From: Pistricoccus aurantiacus
GTDB taxonomy: Bacteria; Pseudomonadota; Gammaproteobacteria; Pseudomonadales; Halomonadaceae
DNA: 64,000 nucleotides
Assembly (NCBI RefSeq): GCF_007954585.1
Contig: NZ_CP042382.1
Span: forward strand, 744,001 to 808,000
Direction of reading: 5' to 3'
The stretch's first letter is position 1; each line of letters opens with the position of its first letter. Under the pieces are notes generated by a model. The model was not told the origin of the DNA. It saw only the letters and a program-made list of their open reading frames with translations, and ran no database searches. Of this stretch, positions 26,523 to 35,192 are shown in pieces. The position numbers and the translations under genes were made by a program.

Positions 26523-28414
26523 AGGGGCAATGATCCACCGGCGGACAGGGGGATCGGGCAATGCAGGCTCAGGCTGACCGCCCGCAGCAGTTCCATTTCC
26601 TCCGGGGCGATCACGCCGTACTGCTCGACGCAGCGCACCATGGCCTTGAGCAGCCGGGCCTGTTCCTGCGGGGCCAGTGCCACCAGCCGTTGCAGCGCCC
26701 AGTCCAGATCCTCCGGCGAGGCGTCGAGGATCATGTATTCCAGCGTCATGCCAAGCGGCGCAGCGGCGGCGGTAAAGGCTTCCCGGGCGGCAAGCTCATC
26801 CACGCTGTAGCGGGCCAGCACCGACAGCAGCAGGGCCGCCGGCCCGGCCAGCTCTTCCAGACGACGATTCCAGCGCTGTCTTTTCCCCGGCTGCATGCCT
26901 TGACGCAGAATTCGCAGCAAGGCCCATTGCAAGGCGCCGGGCTGTGTTTCCTGCAGCATCAACAGGGTCAGGCAGTGATCCAGACGCTGCGCCTGTTCGG
27001 GGCTGAGCTGGCGCAGCACCGGCAGGGTCAGTTCAAGCAGCGGCAGGCGCTGATGGCTTTCCAGCGTGGTGATGGCGTCGTCGAGTCGATTCAATTCCGC
27101 AAGCACTTCCGGTAGCGCCGCGTCGGTCAGTACCTGGCGTTGGCGCGCACGGCTCTCGGGGTCGAGCCCCATCAGGATGCCGTAGATCAGCGCCCGGGCG
27201 GCGTAGGGATCATGAGCGGCACGAACCAGATCTTGCGGCAACGCCTCGAGATGCTGCCGGGCGCTATCCAGATGCTTTTGCTCTAGCTGGCCGATGCTGG
27301 CGATCACCGCTGCCCCCGCGAGGAACGGCTTGTCGGCGATCGAAGTCTTCGATGGCATCTCGATGGGCGGCAAGGGCTCCGGGGACGGAACAACGGTTTC
27401 CTGAGTGAACCGTGATGGCGCCATTTCACCTTGCCAGTTTGGTAGAACCCGACGGATACGCGCCTTGAGCGGAGGATGGGTGCGGGTCAGTCGCGAGAAG
27501 CCATGCACTCCGGGACCGAAGAACAGATGGCTGTATTCCACCGCATTGGCAGCGCTCAGCTGGGAGCCATGACCGTGGCCGGCCAGGCGCAGCAGCGCAT
27601 GGCCGATACCTTCCGGATTACGGGTGAACTGCACCGCGCTGGCATCCGCCAGGTATTCCCGCTGGCGGCTGACCGCCGCCTTGATCAGATTGGCGCATAG
27701 CGTCCCCGCATAGCCCAGCACCATCAGCGCGCCGCCGGCCAGCATCATCTTCACGCCAGCATCGCTGCTCGACGAACGGGAAAGCCTCACGCGGCTCATT
27801 CGACCGCCGTGAAACAGCAGGCGTCCGATCAGCCCGACCAGCAGGATACCGTGCAGCATGCCCACCAGGCGCAGGTTGAGGCGCATGTCCCCATGCAGGA
27901 TATGACTGAATTCGTGGGCGATCACGCCCTGAAGCTCGTCCCGGTCGAGGCGCTCCAGAGCACCTTGAGTGATGCCGATCACCGCGTCCTCGGGGGCATG
28001 GCCGGCGGCGAAGGCGTTGAGCGCCGGATCCTCGATAAGATAGACCTCCGGCACCAGGATCCCTGCTGCAATGGCCATTTCCTCCACCAGATTGAGGGCG
28101 CGCTCTTCCAGCGGCGAGCGCACGTTGGCGTTGAGCAGCCGCCCGCCCAGAGACTCCGCCACCGCGCGACCGCCACGGCGCAGCTGCCAACTGCGCCACA
28201 GCCCGCCGATCAGCACCACCGCCATGACACCCAGGGCGATCTTGCCCAACAGCCAGGGATCGAAGCGCCAGCCCTGGCCGGGGGCGGAAAACCCCATTGC
28301 CAGGGTGATCGCCAGGGTGGTCAGGCCGATCAGAACCGCCACCGCCAGCACCAGCAGCGCGATCAGCCAGGTGGTGCTGCGCCGGGCATTGTCCTGGGCG
28401 GCGAAGAAATCCAT
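26504..28414 (-). CDS. M48-family membrane zinc metallopeptidase
   Basis: A 636-residue protein with two N-terminal membrane helices (about residues 14-36 and 52-68), then the peptidase domain: the HEXXH zinc site in GVIAHEFSHILHGDMRLN and the downstream Glu in REYLADASAVQFTRNP. This follows the HtpX/M48 layout. The last ~270 residues are a helical Leu/Gln-rich extension of unknown role. The gene follows the two LemA-type genes on the same strand by 1 bp, a recurrent pairing in which LemA is thought to assist the protease. Confidence 0.88.
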   Translation of the reverse strand: MDFFAAQDNARRSTTWLIALLVLAVAVLIGLTTLAITLAMGFSAPGQGWRFDPWLLGKIALGVMAVVLIGGLWRSWQLRRGGRAVAESLGGRLLNANVRSPLEERALNLVEEMAIAAGILVPEVYLIEDPALNAFAAGHAPEDAVIGITQGALERLDRDELQGVIAHEFSHILHGDMRLNLRLVGMLHGILLVGLIGRLLFHGGRMSRVRLSRSSSSDAGVKMMLAGGALMVLGYAGTLCANLIKAAVSRQREYLADASAVQFTRNPEGIGHALLRLAGHGHGSQLSAANAVEYSHLFFGPGVHGFSRLTRTHPPLKARIRRVLPNWQGEMAPSRFTQETVVPSPEPLPPIEMPSKTSIADKPFLAGAAVIASIGQLEQKHLDSARQHLEALPQDLVRAAHDPYAARALIYGILMGLDPESRARQRQVLTDAALPEVLAELNRLDDAITTLESHQRLPLLELTLPVLRQLSPEQAQRLDHCLTLLMLQETQPGALQWALLRILRQGMQPGKRQRWNRRLEELAGPAALLLSVLARYSVDELAAREAFTAAAAPLGMTLEYMILDASPEDLDWALQRLVALAPQEQARLLKAMVRCVEQYGVIAPEEMELLRAVSLSLHCPIPLSAGGSLPLQAGAR

Positions 28415-28415
28415 G

Positions 28416-29012
28416 CTAGAAGGCTACCTGAGGCGCCTGCTGAATGGCTTCACTGTCATCGAAAGTCAACAGCGCCGCGTCCTCCTTGTGACCGAAGGAA
28501 GGCGCCAGTACTACCGGTGGAAAGCTCTGCTTGTAGGTGTTGTAACGCATCACCGCGTCGTTGAAGGCCTGTCGGGCGAAAGCCACGCGATTCTCGGTGC
28601 TGGTCAGCTCCTCGCTGAGCTCTCGCATGTTCCCTGAGGCCTGGAGCCCCGGATAGGCTTCCATCACCAGATTAAGGCGGCCCAGGGCGGCGCCGAGGGC
28701 CTGTTCGCCGTCGGCCAGGGCCGCCATCGCGCTCGCGTCACCGGGGCGCGCGCTTGCGGACTGCAGGCCGCTTATCGCCTGGTTGCGCGCGACGGTCACC
28801 GCTTCCAGGGTTTCCCGTTCATGGCGCATGTAGGCCTTGGCGGTTTCCACCAGATTGGGAATCAGCTCGTGGCGGCGCTTGAGCTGGACCTCGATCTGAG
28901 CGAAGGCATTGCGGTAACGATTGGCCAGCGCCACGAGGCGGTTGTAGATCGCCACCCCGTAAAACAGCAGCGCGGCAAGCGCGATCAATAGAACGATGCC
29001 GGTCATCGACAT
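28416..29012 (-). CDS. LemA family protein
   Basis: A 198-residue protein with one N-terminal membrane helix (MTGIVLLIALAALLFYGVAIYN) and the helical LemA domain: LVALANRYRNAFAQIEVQLKRRHELIPNLVETAKAYM-type pattern and, near the end, RVAFARQAFNDAVMRYNTYKQSFP. LemA proteins show an outside helical bundle and are often coded beside M48 peptidases, as here. It is separated from the protease gene by 1 bp and lies 15 bp after a shorter, divergent paralogue. Confidence 0.9.
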   Translation of the reverse strand: MSMTGIVLLIALAALLFYGVAIYNRLVALANRYRNAFAQIEVQLKRRHELIPNLVETAKAYMRHERETLEAVTVARNQAISGLQSASARPGDASAMAALADGEQALGAALGRLNLVMEAYPGLQASGNMRELSEELTSTENRVAFARQAFNDAVMRYNTYKQSFPPVVLAPSFGHKEDAALLTFDDSEAIQQAPQVAF

Positions 29013-29027
29013 GCTGGAGTTTCCTTG

Positions 29028-29621
29028 TTAGAACGCCGGCTGAAACGCCTGGGGAGTCATCTCGCTATCATCGAACCCCAGCGGCGTTGCGTCTTGACGA
29101 TGCCCGAGAGCGTTCGCCAACCAGACGCGAGAGACCCCATGCTTGTAGGTGTTGTAGCGCATCACGGTGCCATTGAAGATCTGGCTCATCAGCGTGATGC
29201 GCTTCTCGGCCTCACCCAGCTCATCGAGCAGCCGCTTGATCTCCTTGGAAGCGCCAAGCTCGGTGGAATGCTCGACCATCTGCGCCAGACGAACCAGAGC
29301 GCTATCCAGCGTATTTTCGGCATGCGTCAGCTCCGCCATGGCGGTTTCCTCACCGGGGCGGTGCCGGGCCAGGCGCAGGCATCTTGCCGCTTCGTTGTTT
29401 GCAGCGACCAGCGCTTCCACGATCGGATGATTGCCGCTCAGCTTGATCCCCGGGCTCCGCAACAGCTCTTTAGCCAAGCCATGGCGGCGTTTGAGCTGTA
29501 TGCCGAGATGCACGAAGGCATGGTGAAAACGATTGACCTGGGTGGTCAGGCGATTGTGGACGGCGTAAATACAAAGCAGTGCAATCAACAATAGCGGCAC
29601 GAGATTTGAGACGAGCGACAT
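29028..29621 (-). CDS. Divergent LemA-like paralogue
   Basis: A 197-residue protein built as the neighbouring LemA: membrane helix (LVPLLLIALLCIYAVHN), then RFHHAFVHLGIQLKRRHGLAKEL and the C-terminal NGTVMRYNTYKHGVSRVWLA. The central region diverges strongly (LRSPGIKLSGNHPIVEALVAAN in place of the usual ETAKAYMxHE). The two genes are a tandem duplication in which this copy has drifted. ATG 29621 is preferred over 29684 because the helix starts there. Confidence 0.8.
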   Translation of the reverse strand: MSLVSNLVPLLLIALLCIYAVHNRLTTQVNRFHHAFVHLGIQLKRRHGLAKELLRSPGIKLSGNHPIVEALVAANNEAARCLRLARHRPGEETAMAELTHAENTLDSALVRLAQMVEHSTELGASKEIKRLLDELGEAEKRITLMSQIFNGTVMRYNTYKHGVSRVWLANALGHRQDATPLGFDDSEMTPQAFQPAF

Positions 29622-29763
29622 GAGGTGTTTCCCTTGCAATGGCTCCTGATGACCTGACTGGCGGAACGCTCGGGCCAGTATCACCGGTTATCGGCCGTTG
29701 CCGAGAAAGGATTAGCGCGACTTTTCATGCGCTATTAAAAAAATGGGAAACGAGGATTACTGA

Positions 29764-30795
29764 ATGACGGACATACTGTTATGGACCTTCGTTGCCATTG
29801 TCGCCACGGGCATTATTTGGCAGGGCAGCGGCCTGCTCGAGCGCTCCAGCGAGCGCCTGGCCGCCTACTACGAACTGCCGGACATCGTGCAGGGCGCGGT
29901 GGTAGTCGCCGTGGGGTCGAGCTTTCCCGAACTCTCCACCACGGTGATCTCCACCTTGGTACACGGCGAGTTCGAGCTCGGAGTCGCGGCCATCGTCGGC
30001 TCCGCCTTGTTCAATATCCTGGTGATTCCCGCCCTTTCCGGCCTGGGGAGCAAGGAGCCGCTGCGCGCCAATCGCGATCTGGTCTACAAGGAAGCCCAGT
30101 TCTACATGATCGCCGTGGCGGTACTCACCCTGACTTTTGCCTTCGCCGCGATCTACCATCCGGTCGAAAGCGGCGGTAACGCCATTCAAGGCGAGATGAC
30201 CCGATGGCTGGCCTTGATGCCGGTGGCGCTCTACGGGCTTTATCTGTTCGTGCAATACCAGGACACCATGGATCACCAGGCGGAGCCGGATACCCGAGAG
30301 ATAAAGCCCGGCAAGGAATGGGGCATCCTGGCGCTTTCGCTGCTGATCATCGTGGTGGGGGTCGAGGGACTGGTGCGCGCCGCCATCAACTTCGGCGAGA
30401 TCTTCAACACGCCAAGCTTTCTGTGGGGCATCACCGTGGTCGCCGCCGGCACCTCGATTCCGGATGCCTTCGTCTCCATCCGCGCCGCCCGCCACGGGCG
30501 CGGCGTGACCAGCATCGCCAACGTGCTCGGCAGCAACACCTTCGACCTGCTGATCTGCATCCCCGCCGGGGTGTTGATCGCCGGCACTGCGGTGATCAAT
30601 TTCTCCATCGCCGCGCCGATGATGGCAGTGCTCACCGCCGCCACCGTCGCCTTGTTTCTGATGATGCGCACCCAGATGATTCTCTCCCGCCGGGAATGTG
30701 TCGCCCTGCTGGCGATCTATGTGCTTTTTATCGTCTGGATCAGCCTGGAAACCTTCGACCTCATCGACTGGGTGCCGAGCCTGCCGCCGACTTGA
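29764..30795 (+). CDS. Calcium/cation-proton or sodium antiporter, CaCA family
   Basis: A 343-residue, about 10-helix protein with both alpha-repeats of the CaCA superfamily: VAVGSSFPELSTTVISTLV in the first half and VVAAGTSIPDAFVSIRAAR in the second, each followed by a GSxxFN/GSNTFD motif (IVGSALFNILVIP; NVLGSNTFDLLICIP). It exchanges Ca2+ or a similar cation for Na+ or H+, like E. coli YrbG. Transcribed away from the LemA genes; monocistronic. Confidence 0.9.
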   Translation: MTDILLWTFVAIVATGIIWQGSGLLERSSERLAAYYELPDIVQGAVVVAVGSSFPELSTTVISTLVHGEFELGVAAIVGSALFNILVIPALSGLGSKEPLRANRDLVYKEAQFYMIAVAVLTLTFAFAAIYHPVESGGNAIQGEMTRWLALMPVALYGLYLFVQYQDTMDHQAEPDTREIKPGKEWGILALSLLIIVVGVEGLVRAAINFGEIFNTPSFLWGITVVAAGTSIPDAFVSIRAARHGRGVTSIANVLGSNTFDLLICIPAGVLIAGTAVINFSIAAPMMAVLTAATVALFLMMRTQMILSRRECVALLAIYVLFIVWISLETFDLIDWVPSLPPT

Positions 30796-30995
30796 GGAAG
30801 TCGCTGAACCACTGCGTCATGAACTCTGCGGGAGATGATTCGCTCCTCGCCCTGACATTGTTATCTCCCTTGCCAGCGACTCTTATTCGCTACTAGAGTC
30901 TCAATACCGCTCGCTCCTGGAAATGATGAGCGAGCGATACGCCGTTCGTCGAATCGTCTGGCGTAGCCTTTTTCCAAGCAAGGAGAATCTACGAT

Positions 30996-32096
30996 ATGGA
31001 TTATCGTCCGCTGGGCCATTCCGGCCTGATGGTATCGAAGATGGTGCTGGGCACGGTGCCCTTCGGCGGCGCCCACGGCTTCGAGAAAGCCGCCAGCGTC
31101 GGCGTGGAGGACGCCTCGAGAATCCTCGATATCGCTTTCGAGGCCGGTATCAACACGATCGATACCGCCGACCTCTACTCCCTGGGCGTGACCGAGGAGG
31201 TCACCGGCAAGGCGCTGGGCAAGAAGCGCAACGACATCATTCTCGCCACCAAGGGGCGCAGCCCTCTCGGTGATGATCCCAACAACACCGGCGCCTCCCG
31301 CTATCATCTGATTCGTGCCGTCGAGGCGAGTCTCAAGCGCCTGGGCACGGATCATATCGACCTCTATCAGTTGCATAACTGGGACGGCCTTACGCCCATC
31401 GAGGAAACCCTCGAGGCCATGCATCATCTCGTCATCAGCGGCAAGGTGCGCTACTACGGCACCTCGAACTACAGCGGCTGGCAGATGATGAAGATGCTCG
31501 GCAAGGCGGAAACGCATCATTATCTCAAGCCGGTCAGCCAGCAGATCTACTACACGCCCGAATCCCGGGAGGCGGAATACGAACTGCTGCCCCTGGCGCT
31601 GGATCAGAACATCGCCAGCCTGATCTGGGGTCCCATGGGAGAAGGCTTTCTCACCGGCAAGGTGCGCCGAGGCCAGAACACGCCGCCGAACACCCGCCAG
31701 GGCGAAGGCTGGCCGGAACCCTATATCCATGACATGGAGCGAGCCTACGACATCATCGAGGAGCTGTTCGCCATCGGCGAAGTCCACGACTGCTCCCCGG
31801 CCCGGGTCTGCCTGGCCTGGCTGATGAACCGGCCCGGGGTGACCTCGCTGATCTTCGGCGCTCGAACCGAAGAACACCTGCGGGATAACCTGGCGGCAAC
31901 GGAGCTCAAGCTCAGCGACGAAGAGCATCAGCGTCTGGAAAAACTGACCCGCCCGATACCGCTCTATCCCTACTGGCACCGCATCGTCTGCGGCATGGAC
32001 CGCTGGGATCCAGCGGAAAAACCGTTCCTGGAAGGCTACGCCGAGACCATCAAACATCGCGACGACGATCGCGCCTCGAAATCTTCCGACAGTTGA
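30996..32096 (+). CDS. Aldo/keto reductase
   Basis: A 366-residue NADPH-dependent oxidoreductase of the AKR superfamily (subgroup of YajO/PdxI-like or ion-channel beta-subunit-like reductases). Catalytic Asp and Tyr are in NTIDTADLYSLG, Lys in ILATKGRS and His in LYQLHNWDG. Cofactor-binding C-terminal segments LIFGARTEEHLRDNLAA are present. The ribosome site is AAGGAG and the start ATG 30996. Substrate unknown. The 200 bp before it show no other gene. Confidence 0.9.
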   Translation: MDYRPLGHSGLMVSKMVLGTVPFGGAHGFEKAASVGVEDASRILDIAFEAGINTIDTADLYSLGVTEEVTGKALGKKRNDIILATKGRSPLGDDPNNTGASRYHLIRAVEASLKRLGTDHIDLYQLHNWDGLTPIEETLEAMHHLVISGKVRYYGTSNYSGWQMMKMLGKAETHHYLKPVSQQIYYTPESREAEYELLPLALDQNIASLIWGPMGEGFLTGKVRRGQNTPPNTRQGEGWPEPYIHDMERAYDIIEELFAIGEVHDCSPARVCLAWLMNRPGVTSLIFGARTEEHLRDNLAATELKLSDEEHQRLEKLTRPIPLYPYWHRIVCGMDRWDPAEKPFLEGYAETIKHRDDDRASKSSDS

Positions 32097-32106
32097 TCGC
32101 CAATAC

Positions 32107-32129
32107 GCGCGGCCCATCATGGGCCGCGC
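32107..32129 (+). terminator. Strong hairpin after the aldo/keto reductase gene
   Basis: GCGCGGCCCA-TCA-TGGGCCGCGC is a perfect 10-bp GC-rich stem with a 3-base loop, 11 bp after the stop codon. A T-rich stretch follows only after 12 bases, so termination is probable but not textbook. Confidence 0.6.
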
Positions 32130-32235
32130 CATCGCCAGAATTTCTTTGAACGGTTTCGTCCTGCGCCGCCATTGATCGCCGTCCATTACGCTATGCTGGT
32201 GGGTATCCTCCCGTACACCGCAAAGGAACCTTGCC

Positions 32236-32460
32236 ATGAGCAACAAGACCGACAGAGACATCGAGAAGAGCTACCCCACCGCCGACTTCGTCGCCAAGCT
32301 GCGCCGACTCGCGGATTCCCTGGAACAAGGCAAGCGATTTGAAATCAGCATCGCCGGCGAGCGCATCCGCGTGCCTGCCGGCGCGACCTACAATATCGAG
32401 CACGAGCGAGAAGAGGGCGAGGAGGAGATCGAGTTTCAGATCAAGTGGAAGAACGAGTGA
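32236..32460 (+). CDS. Amphi-Trp domain protein
   Basis: A 74-residue acidic protein (YPTADFVAKLRRLADSLEQGKRFEISIAGERIRVPAGATY, then EREEGEEEIEFQIKW) typical of the short amphi-Trp domain proteins, whose function is unknown. It has an AAAGGAA ribosome site. A degraded second copy of its C-terminal half lies at 34420-34539, beyond the CNNM gene and a toxin-antitoxin pair. Confidence 0.85.
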   Translation: MSNKTDRDIEKSYPTADFVAKLRRLADSLEQGKRFEISIAGERIRVPAGATYNIEHEREEGEEEIEFQIKWKNE

Positions 32461-32493
32461 TCGGCCCTGTCGAAAGATGCTGCGCTTGTCTTT

Positions 32494-33519
32494 TCAGGAG
32501 GCGCTGACATCGCGTTTGATACGCTTTAGCCAACGTTGCTTGGCGTATCTGCGCAGGTTCTGAACGCTGTCCGTCTCATCGACGATGTCCTGACCTAGGA
32601 TCGTCTCGATCACGTCTTCCAGGGTAATCAGCCCTACCCAGGCACCATGCTCATCGTAGACCAGGCGCATATGGCCGCGATCCTTGAGCATCGCCGTGAA
32701 TACCCCTTCGACATCGTCGGTTTCCAGGATGATATCCACCGAGTGCACCAGCGTCTTCATGGTTTGCGCGTCGTCGGCGTGATGGATATCGGCCCGGTGC
32801 ACATAACCCAATGCCCGCTCGCCTTCATCCATCACCGGAAAGCGTGTGAACTGTCTTTTATCGTAATGGGCATTGAACTCTTGGACGGTGAGTTCCGGCG
32901 GCAGGATTTCGCAGACCGTACGCGGCGTCATGACGCTCTCCACGGTGATTTCGTGGAGGTTGAGAATATTGACGATGGTGCGCACCTCGTCTTCGTCCAG
33001 TGCCCGCTCATCCCGGCCGATTTGTGCCAGCGCTTTGATTTCACTGCGTATATCCACATCCTGCTCCGCCTTGCCGATTCGCGTGGTGATCAACTCGGAG
33101 AGCCAGATGAAGGGCGACAGCAGCACCATCATCGAACGCAACAAGGGCGGCAACCACGGGGCCAGACTTCGCCAATACGTCGCGCCGATGGTCTTCGGTA
33201 TGATCTCGGAGAGCACCAGGATCAACAAGGTCATGACCGCGGACGCCACGGCGATATGGGCTTCGCCGTAAAGCACCGAAACCTGGGCGCCGACCCCGGT
33301 GGCGCCGACGGTATGGGCAATGGTGTTCAGCGTCAGGATGGCGGCCAAGGGGCGATCGATATCGGCTTTCAGCTGGAAAAGCGCCTGATGCAGCTTGGGC
33401 CGGCTTTCTTTCAACTGGGCGATATAGCTTGGGGTCAGCGATAAAAGGGCAGCTTCCAATATCGAACAAAGAAAGGAGAAGCCGATGGAGAGTAAAGCGA
33501 AGGCCGCTAGTATAAGCAT
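32494..33519 (-). CDS. CNNM/DUF21 transporter-like membrane protein with CBS pair
   Basis: A 341-residue protein: four hydrophobic helices of the DUF21 (CNNM) domain (residues about 1-170; SFLCSILEAALLS, then LSEIIPKTIGATYW) followed by two CBS domains (VESVMTPRTVCEIL; TALKDRGHMRLVYDEHGAWVGLITLEDVIETILGQDI). Such proteins are linked to Mg2+/Co2+ efflux or homeostasis. No C-terminal CorC_HlyC domain follows, so it is the short form. Convergent with the amphi-Trp gene. Confidence 0.9.
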   Translation of the reverse strand: MLILAAFALLSIGFSFLCSILEAALLSLTPSYIAQLKESRPKLHQALFQLKADIDRPLAAILTLNTIAHTVGATGVGAQVSVLYGEAHIAVASAVMTLLILVLSEIIPKTIGATYWRSLAPWLPPLLRSMMVLLSPFIWLSELITTRIGKAEQDVDIRSEIKALAQIGRDERALDEDEVRTIVNILNLHEITVESVMTPRTVCEILPPELTVQEFNAHYDKRQFTRFPVMDEGERALGYVHRADIHHADDAQTMKTLVHSVDIILETDDVEGVFTAMLKDRGHMRLVYDEHGAWVGLITLEDVIETILGQDIVDETDSVQNLRRYAKQRWLKRIKRDVSAS

Positions 33520-33736
33520 GGAAGCTCACGGTCGAGAACAAGGCGTTTATTTATCCAAGCCTAACTATAAGCCCTGTCACGTTTTTCGGCCATGGGGCGG
33601 AATGCAGCTGGCCGCGCTACTCGACGAGCTGGAGCTGGTGTGATGATTGAAAGCTAAGGCGGACTCTCGACAGTCTAGACAGACTAGTTTTTTATAGCTT
33701 ACATTACCAGTGGATCTTAAAAAGAGGAAAACAGCC

Positions 33737-33988
33737 GTGGAATGGCAGCTGCAATTGGCTAAAAGCAAGCTTAGCGAACTGGTCGAAACGACAAGCCGTG
33801 AGGGACCCCAAGTCATCACCGTTCGCGGTAAGCGCAAAGTAGTGATGATTTCCGCGGAAGAGTACGACGCCCTAGTACAACGGAATTCGCAAGGCTCGCT
33901 AGTCGAGTTTCTGCGCGCCTCACCCTTGGCAGAGGTTGAGCTTGATCTTGAGCGGTCACATGATGAAGGACGCGAGGTAGCACTATAA
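33737..33988 (+). CDS. Phd/YefM-type antitoxin
   Basis: An 83-residue antitoxin with the Phd/YefM N-terminal DNA-binding fold (LQLAKSKLSELVETTSREGPQVITVRGKRKVVMISAEEYDAL) and an acidic C-terminal arm that would wrap the toxin. GTG 33737 is chosen because AGAGGAA lies 9 bases before it; GTG 33710 has none. The stop overlaps the toxin ATG (TAATG), the usual coupling. Confidence 0.88.
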   Translation: MEWQLQLAKSKLSELVETTSREGPQVITVRGKRKVVMISAEEYDALVQRNSQGSLVEFLRASPLAEVELDLERSHDEGREVAL

Positions 33989-34413
33989 TGCACTATCTCG
34001 TCGATACCTGTGTGATTTCCGAGATAGTCAAGCCTTCCCCCGCACCGCAGGTCGTCGAATGGCTGGTAAATGTGGAAGAAGATCGTTTGTTTTTAAGCGT
34101 ACTGACGATAGGTGAATTACAAAAAGGAATTTCGGCACTTGCTGCCGGTAGAAAACGCCAGCGGCTTCAAACATGGCTAGATCAAGAGCTTACCCGGCGT
34201 TTTGAAAGACGCTTATTGCCGATCGATCAGGAAACGGCGCAAGAGTGGGGCGTTATCAGCGCCCAGGCACGCCTCAAAGGATTGGCTGCTCCGGTAATCG
34301 ATACCCTGCTGGCCGCTACGGCACGCCGACATAATCTAGTATTGATCACACGAAACCTTCGCGACTTTACTCCCTTCGATGTCCGATTATTTAATCCTTG
34401 GCAACTCGACTGA
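33988..34413 (+). CDS. PIN-domain toxin (VapC/FitB type)
   Basis: A 141-residue PIN ribonuclease, toxin partner of the Phd-type antitoxin. Acidic active-site residues: Asp in YLVDTCVISEI, Glu in LTIGELQKGI and Asp in APVIDTLLAATA, with the closing RNLRDFTPF motif. VapC-type toxins cut tRNA or rRNA. Pairing a PIN toxin with a Phd-like antitoxin is common in FitB/VapC modules. Confidence 0.9.
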   Translation: MHYLVDTCVISEIVKPSPAPQVVEWLVNVEEDRLFLSVLTIGELQKGISALAAGRKRQRLQTWLDQELTRRFERRLLPIDQETAQEWGVISAQARLKGLAAPVIDTLLAATARRHNLVLITRNLRDFTPFDVRLFNPWQLD

Positions 34414-34419
34414 TACACC

Positions 34420-34539
34420 GAGATCAGCATCGTCGGCGAGCGCATCCGCGTGCCTGCCGGAGCGACCTGCAATATCGAGCACGAGCGGGAAATTCGCGAA
34501 GAGCAAATCGAGTTTCAGACAAAGCGGTCAAATAAGTAA
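34420..34539 (+). pseudogene. Amphi-Trp gene 3' fragment (partial duplicate)
   Basis: The frame EISIVGERIRVPAGAT, then NIEHERE and EEQIEFQTK to TAA at 34537 repeats the C-terminal 39 codons of the gene at 32236. The DNA is nearly identical over the first ~65 bases and then drifts. No start and no first half are present. It begins 7 bp after the toxin stop, so the toxin-antitoxin pair and the duplicate probably moved together or the pair inserted into a second copy. Confidence 0.85.
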
Positions 34540-34632
34540 ACAATGCCGGTTTTATTGATGCAAAAGCGTTTGATACGGCACAAGATCGGCGCTATACACG
34601 TATATCGAACTTAAACTCCGAGGTAACCGATC

Positions 34633-34857
34633 ATGCTGGCAATCCGACTGCCCGTCGAGATCGAAGAGCGTCTTGACAAGCTGGCCAAGGCAACCGGTCG
34701 CACTAAGACTTATTATGCACGTGAAGCCATTCTTGAGTATCTCGATGATCTAGAGGATATCTACCTGGCGGAGCAAACGCTGGAGCGAGTACGCCGTGGC
34801 GAAACTCGCACCCATACCCTGGACGAGGTGGAGCGGGATCTTGGCCTGGCGGATTGA
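34633..34857 (+). CDS. RHH-type antitoxin (RelB/DUF-type) of a RelBE-like module
   Basis: A 74-residue ribbon-helix-helix protein: [36 protein letters not shown] is the RHH DNA-binding domain, followed by a charged C-terminal arm (EVERDLGL). It resembles the RelB/StbD/TraY antitoxins. Its 3' end overlaps the start of the toxin gene by 17 bp, so expression is coupled. Ribosome site GAGG 7 bases before ATG. Confidence 0.88.
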   Translation: MLAIRLPVEIEERLDKLAKATGRTKTYYAREAILEYLDDLEDIYLAEQTLERVRRGETRTHTLDEVERDLGLAD

Positions 34858-35107
34858 ACTCACCGACGACGCCGCCAAGCAACTCAAGAAGATCGGTCAC
34901 AGTGACGCCAAGCGTATTCGCGATTATCTGCGCTCACGGATCGAGCCGCTGGAAAACCCTCGGCAGCTGGGCAAACCGCTGACAGGAAAACTGGGTGAAC
35001 TATGGCGCTATCGGGTAGGGCACTACCGCATCATTGCCGATATTGATGATCAAGCAATACGAATACTCGTCATTCGTATCGGCCATCGCCGCGAGATTTA
35101 CCGATGA
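34841..35107 (+). CDS. RelE/ParE-family toxin
   Basis: An 88-residue RelE-fold toxin: [56 protein letters not shown] and the C-terminal [12 protein letters not shown], which carries the basic/tyrosine residues expected of an mRNA interferase. I take TTG 34841, inside the antitoxin gene, as start; it gives the standard N-terminus (L)[10 protein letters not shown], whereas a longer frame from 34796 does not. Toxin of the preceding antitoxin. Confidence 0.88.
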   Translation: MAWRIELTDDAAKQLKKIGHSDAKRIRDYLRSRIEPLENPRQLGKPLTGKLGELWRYRVGHYRIIADIDDQAIRILVIRIGHRREIYR

Positions 35108-35192
35108 CATCCTTATCAAGCACGACAAGTTCGATACCGGCCGCGAAACAATACCCTGTTGCACAAGAGACTGAACGTTTATCAAAACTCCC

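Noticed and set aside
30861-32261. 466-codon minus-strand frame opposite the aldo/keto reductase
   Set aside because: Antisense to a gene with catalytic residues in place; no family resemblance.
33590-33645. Short frame MQLAALLDELELV before the Phd-type antitoxin
   Set aside because: About 20 codons with no start context or recognised family; may be a relic but not supportable.
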